Positions 24,808 through 33,111 are shown, numbered from the stretch's first letter. The stretch: 64,000 nucleotides of DNA from Tahibacter aquaticus (GCF_004363655.1 NZ_SNZH01000014.1:146005-210004); one strand, 5' to 3'. The notes: generated from the sequence alone by a model not told the origin. Made by a program: numbers and translations.

Positions 24808-24833
24808 GGCCCTCTCTCTCGGCGGAGAGGGCC
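24808..24833 (+). terminator. Hairpin after the broken paralogue
   Basis: GGCCCTCT (24808-24815) pairs perfectly with AGAGGGCC (24826-24833) around a 10-nt loop. It is the counterpart of the hairpin at 23231. Confidence 0.6.
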
Positions 24834-24896
24834 ATGCTGGCTTGAGCCAGCGTGGCCGTGCTTTTCGGGCGGCCTGGCGCGGGCGGTCGATATTCG

Positions 24897-26150
24897 CTAT
24901 CCGGCGGCCTCATTGCCCGCCGCTTTCTTGCTGAGGTAGTTGCGTTCCGCCACGCTGGGCGTCCGTGCCGCGGCGGCGCGGAACTGTGCCGCTGCCTGCG
25001 CGCGCTCGCCGGCCATTTCCAGCAGATGGGCGTGGACCGCAATCAGGCGGTAGTGGTTGGCAATGCGAGTGTCCTGCTGCAGCCGCCGCAACAGGGCAAG
25101 TCCGGCGGTCGCGCCTTGTGTCATGGCCACCGCGACGGCGTGATTCAGCGCGATCATGGGATTGACGTCGATGCGCAGCAGTACCGTATACAAGGCAACA
25201 ATCTGCGGCCAGTCGGTATCTTCGGCACGGCCGGCTTCGTCGTGTACGGCGGCAATCGCAGCCTGCAGCTGATACGGACCGACCTTGCCCCGGGGCAAGG
25301 TGCGGCTGATCAGCGCAATGCCTTCGGCAATGGCGGCGCGGTTCCAGCGGCGCCGGTCCTGCCCGGCCAGCGGAATCAGCTCGCCCTGGGCGCCGCAGCG
25401 TGCAGCGCGGCGTGCATCGGTCAGCAGCATCAGCGCGAGCAGGCCAGCGCTTTCGGCGTGATCGGGCAGGCGGTTCAGCAGCAGCCGTGTCAGGCGTATC
25501 GCTTCGGCGGCCAGGTCGTTGCGCTGCAGCGTAGGGCCGCTGGCGCTGGCATAGCCTTCGTTGAAGATCAGGTAGAGCACATGCAGCACCGCGGCAAGAC
25601 GCTGCTCGCGTTCGTGCACCGTCGGGGTCTGGAACGGAATGCCGGAATCGCGGATGGTGCGCTTGGCCCGGCTGATGCGCTGGGCCAGGGTGGCTTCGGG
25701 CACCAGGAAGGCGCAGGCGATTTCGGCCGTGCTCAGGCCGCCGACCGCGCGCAGTGTCAGTGCAATTGCGCTGGCAGGGCTCAGCGCGGGGTGGCAGCAC
25801 ATGAACAGCAGGGGCAAGGTGTCGTCTTCGTCGCCGTCGTCGACGTATTCGGCCGGCGCGGCGATCTGCGTGTCGGCGCCAGCGTGGGTGAACAATTCGC
25901 TCTCGCGCTGGCGGCGTGCGATCTCGGCGCGCAGATGATCGCTCATGCGGCGCGAGGCGACCTGGATCAGCCAGGCCCGCGGGTGATCGGGCACGCCCTG
26001 TCCGGGCCATTGCAGGGCCGCGGCGAGCAAGGCTTCCTGTACCGCATCCTCGGACGCGCCGAAGTTGCCGTAGCGGCGAATGACTATGGCCAGCACCTGC
26101 GGCGCGAGTTCGCGCAGAAGGTGTTCGCAGGGGTTGCCCGGGTTATTCAC
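24897..26150 (-). CDS. ECF42-type sigma factor with long C-terminal helical domain
   Basis: The protein has about 417 residues. Sigma region 2 includes SEDAVQEALLAAALQWPGQG and PRAWLIQVASRRMSDHLRAE. Region 4 is around GLSTAEIACAFLVPEATLAQ then RISRAKRTIR. The remaining ~220 residues form the TPR-like extension (LHVLYLIFNEGYASASG, LNRAAIAEG, NPMIALNHAVAVAM) that defines COG4941/ECF42 sigma factors. These have no anti-sigma factor; the extension regulates activity and DGPF proteins are the usual targets. A DGPF gene lies directly upstream. GTG 26150 is preferred because GTG 26180 lacks a ribosome site. Confidence 0.88.
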   Translation of the reverse strand: MNNPGNPCEHLLRELAPQVLAIVIRRYGNFGASEDAVQEALLAAALQWPGQGVPDHPRAWLIQVASRRMSDHLRAEIARRQRESELFTHAGADTQIAAPAEYVDDGDEDDTLPLLFMCCHPALSPASAIALTLRAVGGLSTAEIACAFLVPEATLAQRISRAKRTIRDSGIPFQTPTVHEREQRLAAVLHVLYLIFNEGYASASGPTLQRNDLAAEAIRLTRLLLNRLPDHAESAGLLALMLLTDARRAARCGAQGELIPLAGQDRRRWNRAAIAEGIALISRTLPRGKVGPYQLQAAIAAVHDEAGRAEDTDWPQIVALYTVLLRIDVNPMIALNHAVAVAMTQGATAGLALLRRLQQDTRIANHYRLIAVHAHLLEMAGERAQAAAQFRAAAARTPSVAERNYLSKKAAGNEAAG

Positions 26151-26282
26151 GCGTCGTCCCGTTGGTAAGCCGTAGTCCACTGGGCGGCCCGCGCGGACCG
26201 CCCCCGCAGCAAGCCGGCGCGAGCGCTTCGTGCGGCCCTCGCAACAGAAAGGCAGCCTGCGGCAGCTGCGTTTGGCCGCGTT

Positions 26283-26684
26283 CTATTCTTCGCTGCCGAA
26301 GGCGCACATCACCTGGCGCACCTGTACCGGGAAATTCAGCGGCGTACCGCCGGGGTCGGGGCCGTGCGACCAGCGCGCCGCGATGTCGCAGGCGCGCTGC
26401 GCATTTTCCACATCGACAATCATATAGCCCGCCATGAACTCCTTGGCCTCGGCAAAAGGACCGTCGGTGATGGCTGGCGAGCCATCGGCCCTGGCTTGTA
26501 CTTCCAGGGCGGCTTCCGGACCGGTCAGCCCTTGCGTGTCGACCAGTTCGCCGGCCTGTTCCAGGTCGGCGCGCATGCGGGCGAGGTAGTCCATATGCCG
26601 TGCGATGTCGGCTTGCGGCCAGGTTTCGATGCGGCCAACGCGCCAGCTGGCCAGGGGGAATTGCATCAGCAGCATGTATTTCAT
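26283..26684 (-). CDS. YCII-related DGPF-domain protein
   Basis: The protein has 133 residues. It starts MKYMLLMQF, typical of the YCII/DGPF family, and contains the signature ITDGPFAEAKEFMAGYMIVD. GGAGA lies seven bases before the ATG at 26684. It precedes the ECF42 sigma gene on the same strand with a 132-base gap. In Actinobacteria and Proteobacteria such DGPF genes are the conserved ECF42 regulon, so control by the next gene is expected. Biochemical activity is unknown. Confidence 0.88.
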   Translation of the reverse strand: MKYMLLMQFPLASWRVGRIETWPQADIARHMDYLARMRADLEQAGELVDTQGLTGPEAALEVQARADGSPAITDGPFAEAKEFMAGYMIVDVENAQRACDIAARWSHGPDPGGTPLNFPVQVRQVMCAFGSEE

Positions 26685-27046
26685 GAGGTTTCTCCGGTCG
26701 CAGGGCGGCCCACCATGGGCTTCCGGGGAATGAGTCGTGGCAGGGCGCCCATTCTCGACATGGCCAGGAAAGTTTTTGCGCAGCGGCCGGCCAGCGTGCG
26801 CTTCAGGCCGGTTCGGCGCAATCGCCACGCAACAGTGCGTCTTCGCGCCAGCGTGTGTTCAGCAGATCCCGGCTCTGGCGCAGCGGGCTGTGAGACCACT
26901 GCTGCCCGTGTGGGGAAGTTCGCCGCAGGACGGGATACCGCACGGCGCCATCGCCTGCACGATGGCTGTTGCAACGATGGCATCGGGGCAAGGCTGGCGC
27001 AGTGTGCCGAGGTGAGCAGCGCAGGGACGCCGTGCCTGCTTTACAT
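26685..27046. other. Divergent intergenic region
   Basis: About 360 bases between the DGPF gene and the ArsR gene. No gene is supported. It should contain the ECF42-dependent promoter for the minus strand, but I could not single it out. Confidence 0.4.
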
Positions 27047-27062
27047 GCAACCTTAAGGTTGC
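27047..27062. promoter_or_regulatory. 16-bp perfect palindrome, probable ArsR operator
   Basis: GCAACCTTAAGGTTGC is a perfect palindrome 14 bases before the regulator start at 27077. Binding there would block initiation, consistent with autorepression by an ArsR-type dimer. Confidence 0.7.
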
Positions 27063-27076
27063 CTAACATCTGCCGC

Positions 27077-27412
27077 ATGTCCATGGATGCGGTATTCAAG
27101 GCGCTGGCCGATCCCTCGCGCCGGGCTCTGCTCGACAGCCTGCACGCACGCACCGGCCAGACTCTCGGCGAGCTGTGTGCCGAGCACAGCATGTCGCGCC
27201 AGGCAGTCGCCAAGCACCTGCTGTTGCTGGAGCAGGCCAATCTCGTCGTCGTGCAATGGCGCGGGCGCGAGAAGCTGCACTACCTCAATCCGGTGCCTAT
27301 CCATGACATCGCCGATCGCTGGATCGGCAAATTCGAACGCACGCGCCTGCGCGTGCTCGCCAAGCTCAAGCGCCGGCTTGAGGCGGAAATCGACGACAGC
27401 CAGGAGGATTGA
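27077..27412 (+). CDS. ArsR-family winged-helix regulator
   Basis: The protein has 111 residues. The core MDAVFKALADPSRRALLDSL, then LCAEHSMSRQAVAKHLLLLE and VVQWRGREKLHYLNPVPI, is the ArsR pattern found next to SRPBCC genes. No metal-binding ELCVCDL motif is present, so it is not a classical metal sensor. It overlaps in operon with the AHSA1 gene (3 bases apart). The palindrome at 27047 is its likely operator. Confidence 0.9.
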   Translation: MSMDAVFKALADPSRRALLDSLHARTGQTLGELCAEHSMSRQAVAKHLLLLEQANLVVVQWRGREKLHYLNPVPIHDIADRWIGKFERTRLRVLAKLKRRLEAEIDDSQED

Positions 27413-27415
27413 GCA

Positions 27416-27874
27416 ATGCCTGCGAAATTTGTCTATGTCACCTATGTGCGCACCACGCCGGAAAAGCTCTGGGATGCGCTGACCCAGCCGGAATTCACGC
27501 GCCAGTTCTGGGCCGGCTGCTGGCACGACTGCCGTTGGGAAAAAGGCGCATCGTGGAAACTGATGATTCCGGACGGACGCGTCGGCGATGCCGGCGAAGT
27601 GCTGGAGATCGACAGGCCGCGGCGCCTGGTGCTGAGCTGGAAGAATGTATTCATGCCGGATCTGCGCGACGAGCCGGCTACGCGCTGCACCATCGAACTG
27701 GAACGCGTCGGCGAGTCGGTCAAACTGACCTTGACTCACGAAGCCGACGATTCCGATTCGAAACTGCTGCAAGGCGTGTCGACGGGCTGGCCGCACCTGC
27801 TCGCCAGTGTCAAGAGCCTGATCGAGACCGGCGCGCCGCTGGAAGAGACGCGGCATTGGCCCGAGGGGATCTGA
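27416..27874 (+). CDS. SRPBCC (AHSA1-type) domain protein
   Basis: The protein has 152 residues. It has the START-like AHSA1 pattern: VYVTYVRTTPEKLWDALTQP, then FWAGCWHDCRW, and a C-terminal helix GWPHLLASVKSLIETG. These small helix-grip proteins bind hydrophobic ligands or act as co-regulators. The ArsR gene ends three bases upstream, the usual pairing in which AHSA1 protein and ArsR respond together. Ligand unknown. Confidence 0.9.
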   Translation: MPAKFVYVTYVRTTPEKLWDALTQPEFTRQFWAGCWHDCRWEKGASWKLMIPDGRVGDAGEVLEIDRPRRLVLSWKNVFMPDLRDEPATRCTIELERVGESVKLTLTHEADDSDSKLLQGVSTGWPHLLASVKSLIETGAPLEETRHWPEGI

Positions 27875-27996
27875 GCAGGATTTGGCGTCGCTTCGGCGCG
27901 GCGCTGGCCAGGGGGCGAGGGCCGATGGTCGGGCGGCTTTTCAGGGCGCGAGTGGGTCGCTAGCTCCCTGTTCTCGTGCTACCCGATTGCGCAAGA

Positions 27997-28092
27997 GTAG
28001 GGCGCGATGAGCGCAGCGAATTGCGCCGCAAGGCAATGACCACGGCGGACCTGCTCGAAGTCGCGCCGGTGCAATTCGCATTGCTTTTCGCC
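27997..28092. repeat. REP-like repeat pair B
   Basis: Unit B1 (27997-28027, plus) reads GTAGGGCGCGATGAGCGCAG plus CGAATTGCGCC. Unit B2 (28068-28092, minus) is the second type, ending GCGAATTGCACC when reversed. They face each other across 40 bases between the AHSA1 and M23 genes. Confidence 0.7.
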
Positions 28093-28131
28093 GCCCGTGA
28101 AACGAAAGCATTCCGCTTGACAGGGCCCCGC

Positions 28132-28710
28132 TCAGTTCGACGCCGGCTTGAACTGGCTACCGGGATCGACGAAGAACATGCGTTTCCAGCCCTGCGTGGC
28201 AGAACTGAAGCGCCAGGGCCGCGGCAGTAGCGACAGCACGGCGTAGTGCAGGTGTGGCGGCTTGCCGGCGGCATTGCCGCTGACGCCGACGCTGCCCACC
28301 GTGCTGCCGCTGTCGAGCACCTGCAGCGGCACCACGTTGTAGCTGTCCAGATGCGCGAAATAGTGGATGCGCCATTTCGGCCCGAGCACTGCGACCACCT
28401 TGCCGCCGAGGCCGAGTTCGCCGCGATAGATCACCACGCCGTAGCTGGCGGACAGCACCGGCCTGCCTTTGGGTGCGAAAATGTCGATGCCTTTGTGCAC
28501 GCCGGACTTGCCCCAGGGTTCGTACCAGAACGATTGCGGGTTCCAGTCGCCGTAGCTGGCGCCTTGTACCGGAATCTGCGGATTTTCCGGCAACAGCAGG
28601 CCAGCCAGCAGGATGGCGGCGATCACGCCAAGCACCCGGCGCCAGCGCCGGCGTGGTGGGCGCCCGGGACTGGCAGATGCATCGCGAGGGCTGGCATCGG
28701 TGTTGTGCAT
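28132..28710 (-). CDS. M23-family (LytM) metallopeptidase, membrane-anchored
   Basis: The protein has 192 residues. A basic N-terminus (RPPRRRWRR) and one transmembrane helix (about 26-41) are followed by the M23 domain. Zinc ligands are visible: HKGIDIFAPKG (His72, Asp76) and PPHLHY (His153, His155), with HYFAHLD between. Most lysostaphin-type enzymes with this set cleave peptidoglycan cross-bridges in the periplasm. It lies 19 bases after a membrane protein gene on the same strand. Confidence 0.9.
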   Translation of the reverse strand: MHNTDASPRDASASPGRPPRRRWRRVLGVIAAILLAGLLLPENPQIPVQGASYGDWNPQSFWYEPWGKSGVHKGIDIFAPKGRPVLSASYGVVIYRGELGLGGKVVAVLGPKWRIHYFAHLDSYNVVPLQVLDSGSTVGSVGVSGNAAGKPPHLHYAVLSLLPRPWRFSSATQGWKRMFFVDPGSQFKPASN

Positions 28711-28729
28711 GAAGTCCAGTTCTACAGGT

Positions 28730-29161
28730 TTACAAATAGCGCCAGCGCTGGCGCAAGCCCGCCAGATGCACCAGGCCGAAAACCAGGCAGATGGCCGAAC
28801 TGACCAGCCAGAATGCAGGCGAATTGCCGGGGAAGTACGGCATCAGCACGACGAAGACAGTGCCGCGCAACAGATAGACCGCGGTAATCGCCGTCAGCAC
28901 TGTGCGCCGCAACGGCAGGCGGCGCAGCACCCCGGCGCCGGACAGGGCATACAAGGCCCAGACCAGCAGCACGCCACTGATGACCAGCGTCGCCACGGTC
29001 GGATACCAGTGGCCGGCAGCGTCCATTTGCGCCATGCGTTCGCCCGCGCCGAGAAAGCGGTACCAGGGTGCGCCGAAGACAATGCAGGCCAGATGCAGCA
29101 AAGCGGCAGCCACGTCGAGTGCGGCCGCTGCGAGGAGGAAACGGTTGGGGCCTGGATTCAT
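28730..29161 (-). CDS. Four-helix integral membrane protein, unknown
   Basis: The protein has 143 residues with four hydrophobic segments. Motifs include LHLACIVFGAPWYRFLGAGE near the first loop. The family looks like small bacterial membrane proteins of unknown role. The start at 29161 is preferred; a longer frame reads through the hexanucleotide repeat as Gly-Ser repeats and has no homology. Part of a minus-strand run 30027-28132. Confidence 0.7.
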   Translation of the reverse strand: MNPGPNRFLLAAAALDVAAALLHLACIVFGAPWYRFLGAGERMAQMDAAGHWYPTVATLVISGVLLVWALYALSGAGVLRRLPLRRTVLTAITAVYLLRGTVFVVLMPYFPGNSPAFWLVSSAICLVFGLVHLAGLRQRWRYL

Positions 29162-29195
29162 GGACTGGACAGAACGAAAAGGTCTGCCATGGTAA

Positions 29196-29241
29196 CCGCT
29201 GCCGCTGCCGCTGCCGCTGCCGCTGCCGCTGCCGCTGCCGC
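29196..29241. repeat. Hexanucleotide tandem repeat (GCCGCT)n
   Basis: About 7.5 copies of GCCGCT, uninterrupted, lie between the stop of the 29672-29247 gene and the start at 29161. On the transcribed strand it reads (AGCGGC)n, 35-80 bases upstream of the ATG. Confidence 0.85.
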
Positions 29242-29246
29242 GGGAT

Positions 29247-29672
29247 TCACGCGCGCAGCCGCATCCGGGCATAGGCTGCGAGTCCGCCGAGCAGGCAGCC
29301 CAGCGCGACCCAGTCTGCAACGATCACACGGGCGATCTGCGCGTTGTAGCCGGAACCGGGCCAGGCCAGCAGCAGGAATGCCACCACGCTGATCAGGCCA
29401 GCCAGCAGCGCTGCCGGTTGCCAGTTGGGGCGGAACGCTGCAACCAGCAGGAACAGGCCGAGCAGCCCGAACAGCACCGCGCGGTGGCGCATCAGCAGCG
29501 CCAGGTTCGGCTCGTCGATGTTCAGTCCGTACAGCGCAGCCAGCTGGCTGCTGCCGAGCATTCCGCTCAGCGGCAGCAGGTGAATGATGCCGGCAACGAC
29601 CAGGGCAGCAGCAACAATCAGGCGCATACGCGTAGGCTCCGGCGATACGGCAGGCTCAGGATGTTTCGCCAT
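29247..29672 (-). CDS. Four-helix integral membrane protein, unknown
   Basis: The protein has 141 residues and four transmembrane segments. A short conserved-looking loop MRHRAVLFGLLGLFLL is typical of small membrane proteins sometimes mislabelled as other enzymes. AGGAAA lies six bases before ATG 29672; the alternative ATG 29627 also has a GGAG. The start overlaps the VOC gene by 17 bases, suggesting coupling. Function unknown. Confidence 0.72.
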   Translation of the reverse strand: MAKHPEPAVSPEPTRMRLIVAAALVVAGIIHLLPLSGMLGSSQLAALYGLNIDEPNLALLMRHRAVLFGLLGLFLLVAAFRPNWQPAALLAGLISVVAFLLLAWPGSGYNAQIARVIVADWVALGCLLGGLAAYARMRLRA

Positions 29673-30027
29673 CGATTTCCTGCCCTATGCGCCACAGCAC
29701 CCCACTGGGATCGTCGACCGTGAAATCGCGCAGGCCCCAGGGCCTATCCTCGGGCGGCGTAAGGCGCACGCCGTAGCGACCAGCCAGGTCCTGCGCCACC
29801 ACGTGCTGCCACCAGGCCTCCACGTCCGGCACCAGCAGATGCATCATGAAATTCCCGGTGTGCTCTTTCACGTAGAACTTCTGCAGTAGAAAGCTGCTTT
29901 TGCCCACGTGCAGATAGGCCATGTCATCCGATGACCAGGCCACCATAAAGCCCAGGTCTGTATAGAACCGTTTGCACAGATCGAAATCGCGTGCGGGCAC
30001 GAAGGCCTTGATCTCGATGGCATCCAT
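29656..30027 (-). CDS. VOC-family (glyoxalase/bleomycin resistance) protein
   Basis: The protein has 123 residues. It has the betaalphabetabetabeta repeat pattern: IEIKAFVPARDFDLCKRFYT, GFMVAWSSDDMAYLHVG, then MMHLLVPDVEAWWQHV and DFTVDDPSGVLWRIGQ. The C-terminal Glu equivalent is replaced by the WRIGQEID end. Metal use and substrate are not clear. First gene of the minus-strand run. Confidence 0.87.
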   Translation of the reverse strand: MDAIEIKAFVPARDFDLCKRFYTDLGFMVAWSSDDMAYLHVGKSSFLLQKFYVKEHTGNFMMHLLVPDVEAWWQHVVAQDLAGRYGVRLTPPEDRPWGLRDFTVDDPSGVLWRIGQEIDGETS

Positions 30028-30130
30028 CGCTGTCCTGCCGGCAAGGCCCGTCCGTGCGGGCGGAAGCGCGATCTTGCGACAACGGCGCGAAGAAATCCGT
30101 TACCTGGGAGGTAAGGCCAGATGCAATTGG

Positions 30131-30340
30131 TCAGCGGCGGAACAGAAACGAAACGGCGAACAGCAATGCTGCCAGCGCCATCGTGCCAATGAACAGCGGC
30201 ATCAGATGGCCGCCATGGGCAAACCAGCTGAAGGTATTCAGCGCAGGCTTGGGATTGGCCAGTGGCCAAGGCAGGCAGGTAGCGGCCAGTGCGGCGACAG
30301 CAGCGGCAGCGAGGCGAATCTTTTGCGCAGTAGTCAGCAT
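30131..30340 (-). CDS. Small two-helix membrane protein, unknown
   Basis: The protein has 69 residues with two hydrophobic helices (about 9-27 and 46-66) joined by a Pro/His-containing loop, and ends with FLFRR. Ribosome site is weak. No family recognised; coding potential rests on clean membrane topology and position in a minus-strand series. Confidence 0.55.
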   Translation of the reverse strand: MLTTAQKIRLAAAAVAALAATCLPWPLANPKPALNTFSWFAHGGHLMPLFIGTMALAALLFAVSFLFRR

Positions 30341-30390
30341 GGCAACGGGCCGGGCGGGAATGCCGATCTGGGATAGCTGTGGCGGTCCGC

Positions 30391-30822
30391 TCAGGTTTCA
30401 AGCGCAGCAAGCAGGATAGCCCTGACCTGCTCGTACTCTTTCAGTCGGGCGAAATCTTTTTCGGTCGGCGCGGCGATGCGGCTCAGGTCCATATTGTCAG
30501 TCACGTCGGCCAGCTTCACCCGGCAGGCGATGGGGTTGGCCGCGGCGCGCCGGGCCGCATCAATGCGGCGTTCGCCTTCGTGCTTGGTCAAGGCGCGCAC
30601 GGCATCGATCACTGCGGCGGGAAAGCCTTCGCGCTGCAGGTCGTCGAAGCCGATCGGCGTATCTTCGACGACATCATGCAGCACGGCGGCCATGCGTTCG
30701 TACTCGCCGTGTACGGCCAGCATCAGCCGCAGCGGATGGAAGATGTACGGCGCGCCGGCCTTGTCGGTCTGGCCGGCATGGGCGCGGGCGGCGATTTCGA
30801 TGGCGCGTTCGATCGTACTCAT
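30391..30822 (-). CDS. HD-domain phosphohydrolase (SpoT/Mesh1-like)
   Basis: The protein has 143 residues. The HD pattern runs through AARAHAGQTDKAGAPYIFHP, then MAAVLHDVVEDT and KLADVTDNMDL. These are the conserved residues of the (p)ppGpp hydrolase (SpoT HD/Mesh1-type small alarmone hydrolase) fold. No synthetase domain is present. It may hydrolyse (p)ppGpp or a related nucleotide. The start at 30822 fits the conserved N-terminus. Confidence 0.85.
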   Translation of the reverse strand: MSTIERAIEIAARAHAGQTDKAGAPYIFHPLRLMLAVHGEYERMAAVLHDVVEDTPIGFDDLQREGFPAAVIDAVRALTKHEGERRIDAARRAAANPIACRVKLADVTDNMDLSRIAAPTEKDFARLKEYEQVRAILLAALET

Positions 30823-30906
30823 GGCGGTGGTGCTCTGGTGGTGAGGTAGGTGCGCTGAAGCGGCGGCCATTGCGGCCGCCGCCTATCATCGCATCGTTGC
30901 TGCGGC

Positions 30907-32913
30907 TTAGCCGCCGCCAGGATTGCACTGCGGCAGCCATGGCTTGAGTTCGCACAGCGGCGGCGGCTCTTCCACCTCGCCACCAGGCGGCGGGCCGAAA
31001 TTGCCGGTACGCGGACTGCCACCCAGCAGCGGATTCGGTTCCGCGTCCAGATCCAGCGCGTAGACCGAGAAGCTGCGCGTGCCGGTGCGGAAATTCGCCG
31101 GCAGCTGGATTTCATAACCGCTGTTGGCGCCAGTGCCATGTGCCTGCTGTACATCCGGCCGCGCCAGTCCGGTCACGCCGCTGGTGACGAAAGTACTGCC
31201 TTGGTATACATGTACCGTAATCGGCGAGGTGGAGTGATCCGGATCGAAGGTCCAGCCGCGCACCTTGCCGGCAGCGACATTGAGTTCGTCGAAAGAGCCC
31301 AGCGGCGCGCGGTTCGGCCGCGTGAACAGCACTTCGTTGCTGACGACTGCCGCGTCGCTGGGGTCGACCACGCGCCAGAAGGTATAGACCGGCTCGTTGC
31401 TGATGTCGTAGCCGTAGCGGTTGATATTGTCGACCTCGGCCACCGTCTCCCAGTTCTTCGGGTAGTGCGGCGCATGTACGCGGGCGCGCTGGATCTGCAC
31501 GCGCTTGCCGCCGCCACTCCACATCAGCAGCTGGCCGCCGCTGGGTGTGGGGAACAGGAAACTGGCGCCGGTGAGTTTCGCGCGCGGATTGCTGATCCAC
31601 ACCGGTGCCATCACGATGTCGTGATCGTTCCAGGCGCCGACCAGGCGCACCAGGTAGACCGATTCGTACGGTGTCAGCGCAAACAGCTCGGCACCGAAAT
31701 CGGTGGTGTTGGCCAGGTCGACGCTCCTGATCGGTGCATCGGGACGTGCCGGCGACCACAGTTCCGCGCGGCTGAAGCTGGCGCGGCTGCCGTCATGCTG
31801 GGCAAAGCTGCGGCCCCAGACTTTGAATCTCAGTAGTTGCGAATTGTCGACAAGGGAAAATTCGTCGCCCATCACGCGGTCGCCGGCGGCATACATGCCG
31901 ACGCTGCGGTCCATGGTCGTGCGGAAGGTGCGCCGTTCGCTCAGGCCGTTGAGGAAGGCGTTCGATCCCCAGGGCGTGCCTTGCGGCAGCACCATGCCGG
32001 TGCGGCCGCGCGGCGCGAAGTTCTGTTCGCCGTTGGCACGCTGCACGACTTCGTAGGGCTGGCCGGGGAAGTGGACCCACGGACGCACCAGACTGCCGTC
32101 GGCATTGCGTGCGCCCCAGTGGCTGTTGTTGTCGCGCTCTGCATGTACGTCGTAGTGCGCGGTCGGCGAGACGCGCCAGCCGTTGCGCAGCAGGGTGAAG
32201 TAGCTGCGCAGGTTGGTCAGGTGATTCGCGTCGCTGCCGTCGCCGTGGGCGATTTCCACCGTGTCGACGATGCGACGCAGCGTGTCGCGCCGCGCGGCAT
32301 CGGCCGGCAGCTGGGTGTAGTCGGCCGTGGCCGGCGCCACATGGTTGAGCTGCACATGGATGGAACTCGATGCATCGGGCGTATAGCCGGGAATGATCTT
32401 GGCGTAGAACTCCGACAGGTTGCCGCTTTTCTGCTTGGGCCAGCCGTTGATGGTGTTGTAGTGATTGGGATGATCGTGGCTGCCGGGCGGATGATTGCCG
32501 CCGTCGTAGTAGTTTTCCTGGCCGCTGATCATCACCACGCCGGCACCGGCGGTATTGCCGTATTCCTGCAGATAGGGCCGATTGGAGTCGTAGTCTTCCC
32601 ACGACGTGGAGTGGTTGTTGCGCGAGAAGAAATCGTAGCCGTAGTTCCAGGCCATGCCCCAGATGCGCTGCCAGGACAGCACGGCGGACGGATCGTCGTG
32701 ACCACGCGTATGCGAATGCAGCTGGCCGGTATACACATTCCAGCCGCCCAGTTCCGGCGCGAGCGTGGTGCGATTGGTGATGCGCGTGGTCGGGTCGGGC
32801 AGCATGCGCCCATGGTTGATGTAGGAGGAAGACTCCTGCGCCCAGGCGTTGTGCATCAGCGCCAGGCCGAGCGCCAGCACCGAAGGCTTGAGGTAATGCC
32901 TTAAAGTTAACAT
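30907..32913 (-). CDS. Secreted PHP-like (CehA/McbA or DUF3604 type) protein
   Basis: The protein has 668 residues with a signal peptide (LKPSVLALGLALMHNAWAQ). The PHP-type opening YTGQLHSHTRGHDDPSAVL is present. The usual TDHN second motif appears altered as FSRNNHS, so metal binding may differ. Later segments with VQLNHVAP and EIAHGDGSD supply further His/Asp. Residues about 540-640 form a Xanthomonad-type beta domain with VRGWTFDPDHSTSPITVHVY and LARPDVQ. The end is Pro/Gly-rich (NPGGG). PHP proteins hydrolyse phosphoesters or lactone/amide bonds. The start at 32913 has GAGGA upstream. Confidence 0.75.
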   Translation of the reverse strand: MLTLRHYLKPSVLALGLALMHNAWAQESSSYINHGRMLPDPTTRITNRTTLAPELGGWNVYTGQLHSHTRGHDDPSAVLSWQRIWGMAWNYGYDFFSRNNHSTSWEDYDSNRPYLQEYGNTAGAGVVMISGQENYYDGGNHPPGSHDHPNHYNTINGWPKQKSGNLSEFYAKIIPGYTPDASSSIHVQLNHVAPATADYTQLPADAARRDTLRRIVDTVEIAHGDGSDANHLTNLRSYFTLLRNGWRVSPTAHYDVHAERDNNSHWGARNADGSLVRPWVHFPGQPYEVVQRANGEQNFAPRGRTGMVLPQGTPWGSNAFLNGLSERRTFRTTMDRSVGMYAAGDRVMGDEFSLVDNSQLLRFKVWGRSFAQHDGSRASFSRAELWSPARPDAPIRSVDLANTTDFGAELFALTPYESVYLVRLVGAWNDHDIVMAPVWISNPRAKLTGASFLFPTPSGGQLLMWSGGGKRVQIQRARVHAPHYPKNWETVAEVDNINRYGYDISNEPVYTFWRVVDPSDAAVVSNEVLFTRPNRAPLGSFDELNVAAGKVRGWTFDPDHSTSPITVHVYQGSTFVTSGVTGLARPDVQQAHGTGANSGYEIQLPANFRTGTRSFSVYALDLDAEPNPLLGGSPRTGNFGPPPGGEVEEPPPLCELKPWLPQCNPGGG

Positions 32914-32999
32914 GTGGTTATTGTCCTCGTTGGGGGAAACCGCAGCCGTAAAGCACGAAGGCTGCGGTACTTCCGAGGACGTCAAGACGGAATGGATCT

Positions 33000-33050
33000 T
33001 GTCACGTTTGTAGAAGTGACAGAAATTTCCTGGCGTGGCCTGCCAGAAAT
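33000..33050. promoter_or_regulatory. Two dyads upstream of the PHP-like gene
   Basis: TGTCAC-N10-GTGACA (33000-33021) and TTTCCTGGC...GCCAGAAA (around 33026-33049) lie about 90-135 bases upstream of the ATG at 32913. Candidate regulator sites; no regulator gene is adjacent. Confidence 0.35.
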
Positions 33051-33111
33051 GTTTGGAACACGTTAGGTGAATGGAAAGGGCGTTTCGTCCTGCGCAAGCC
33101 AAACTGTCGGT

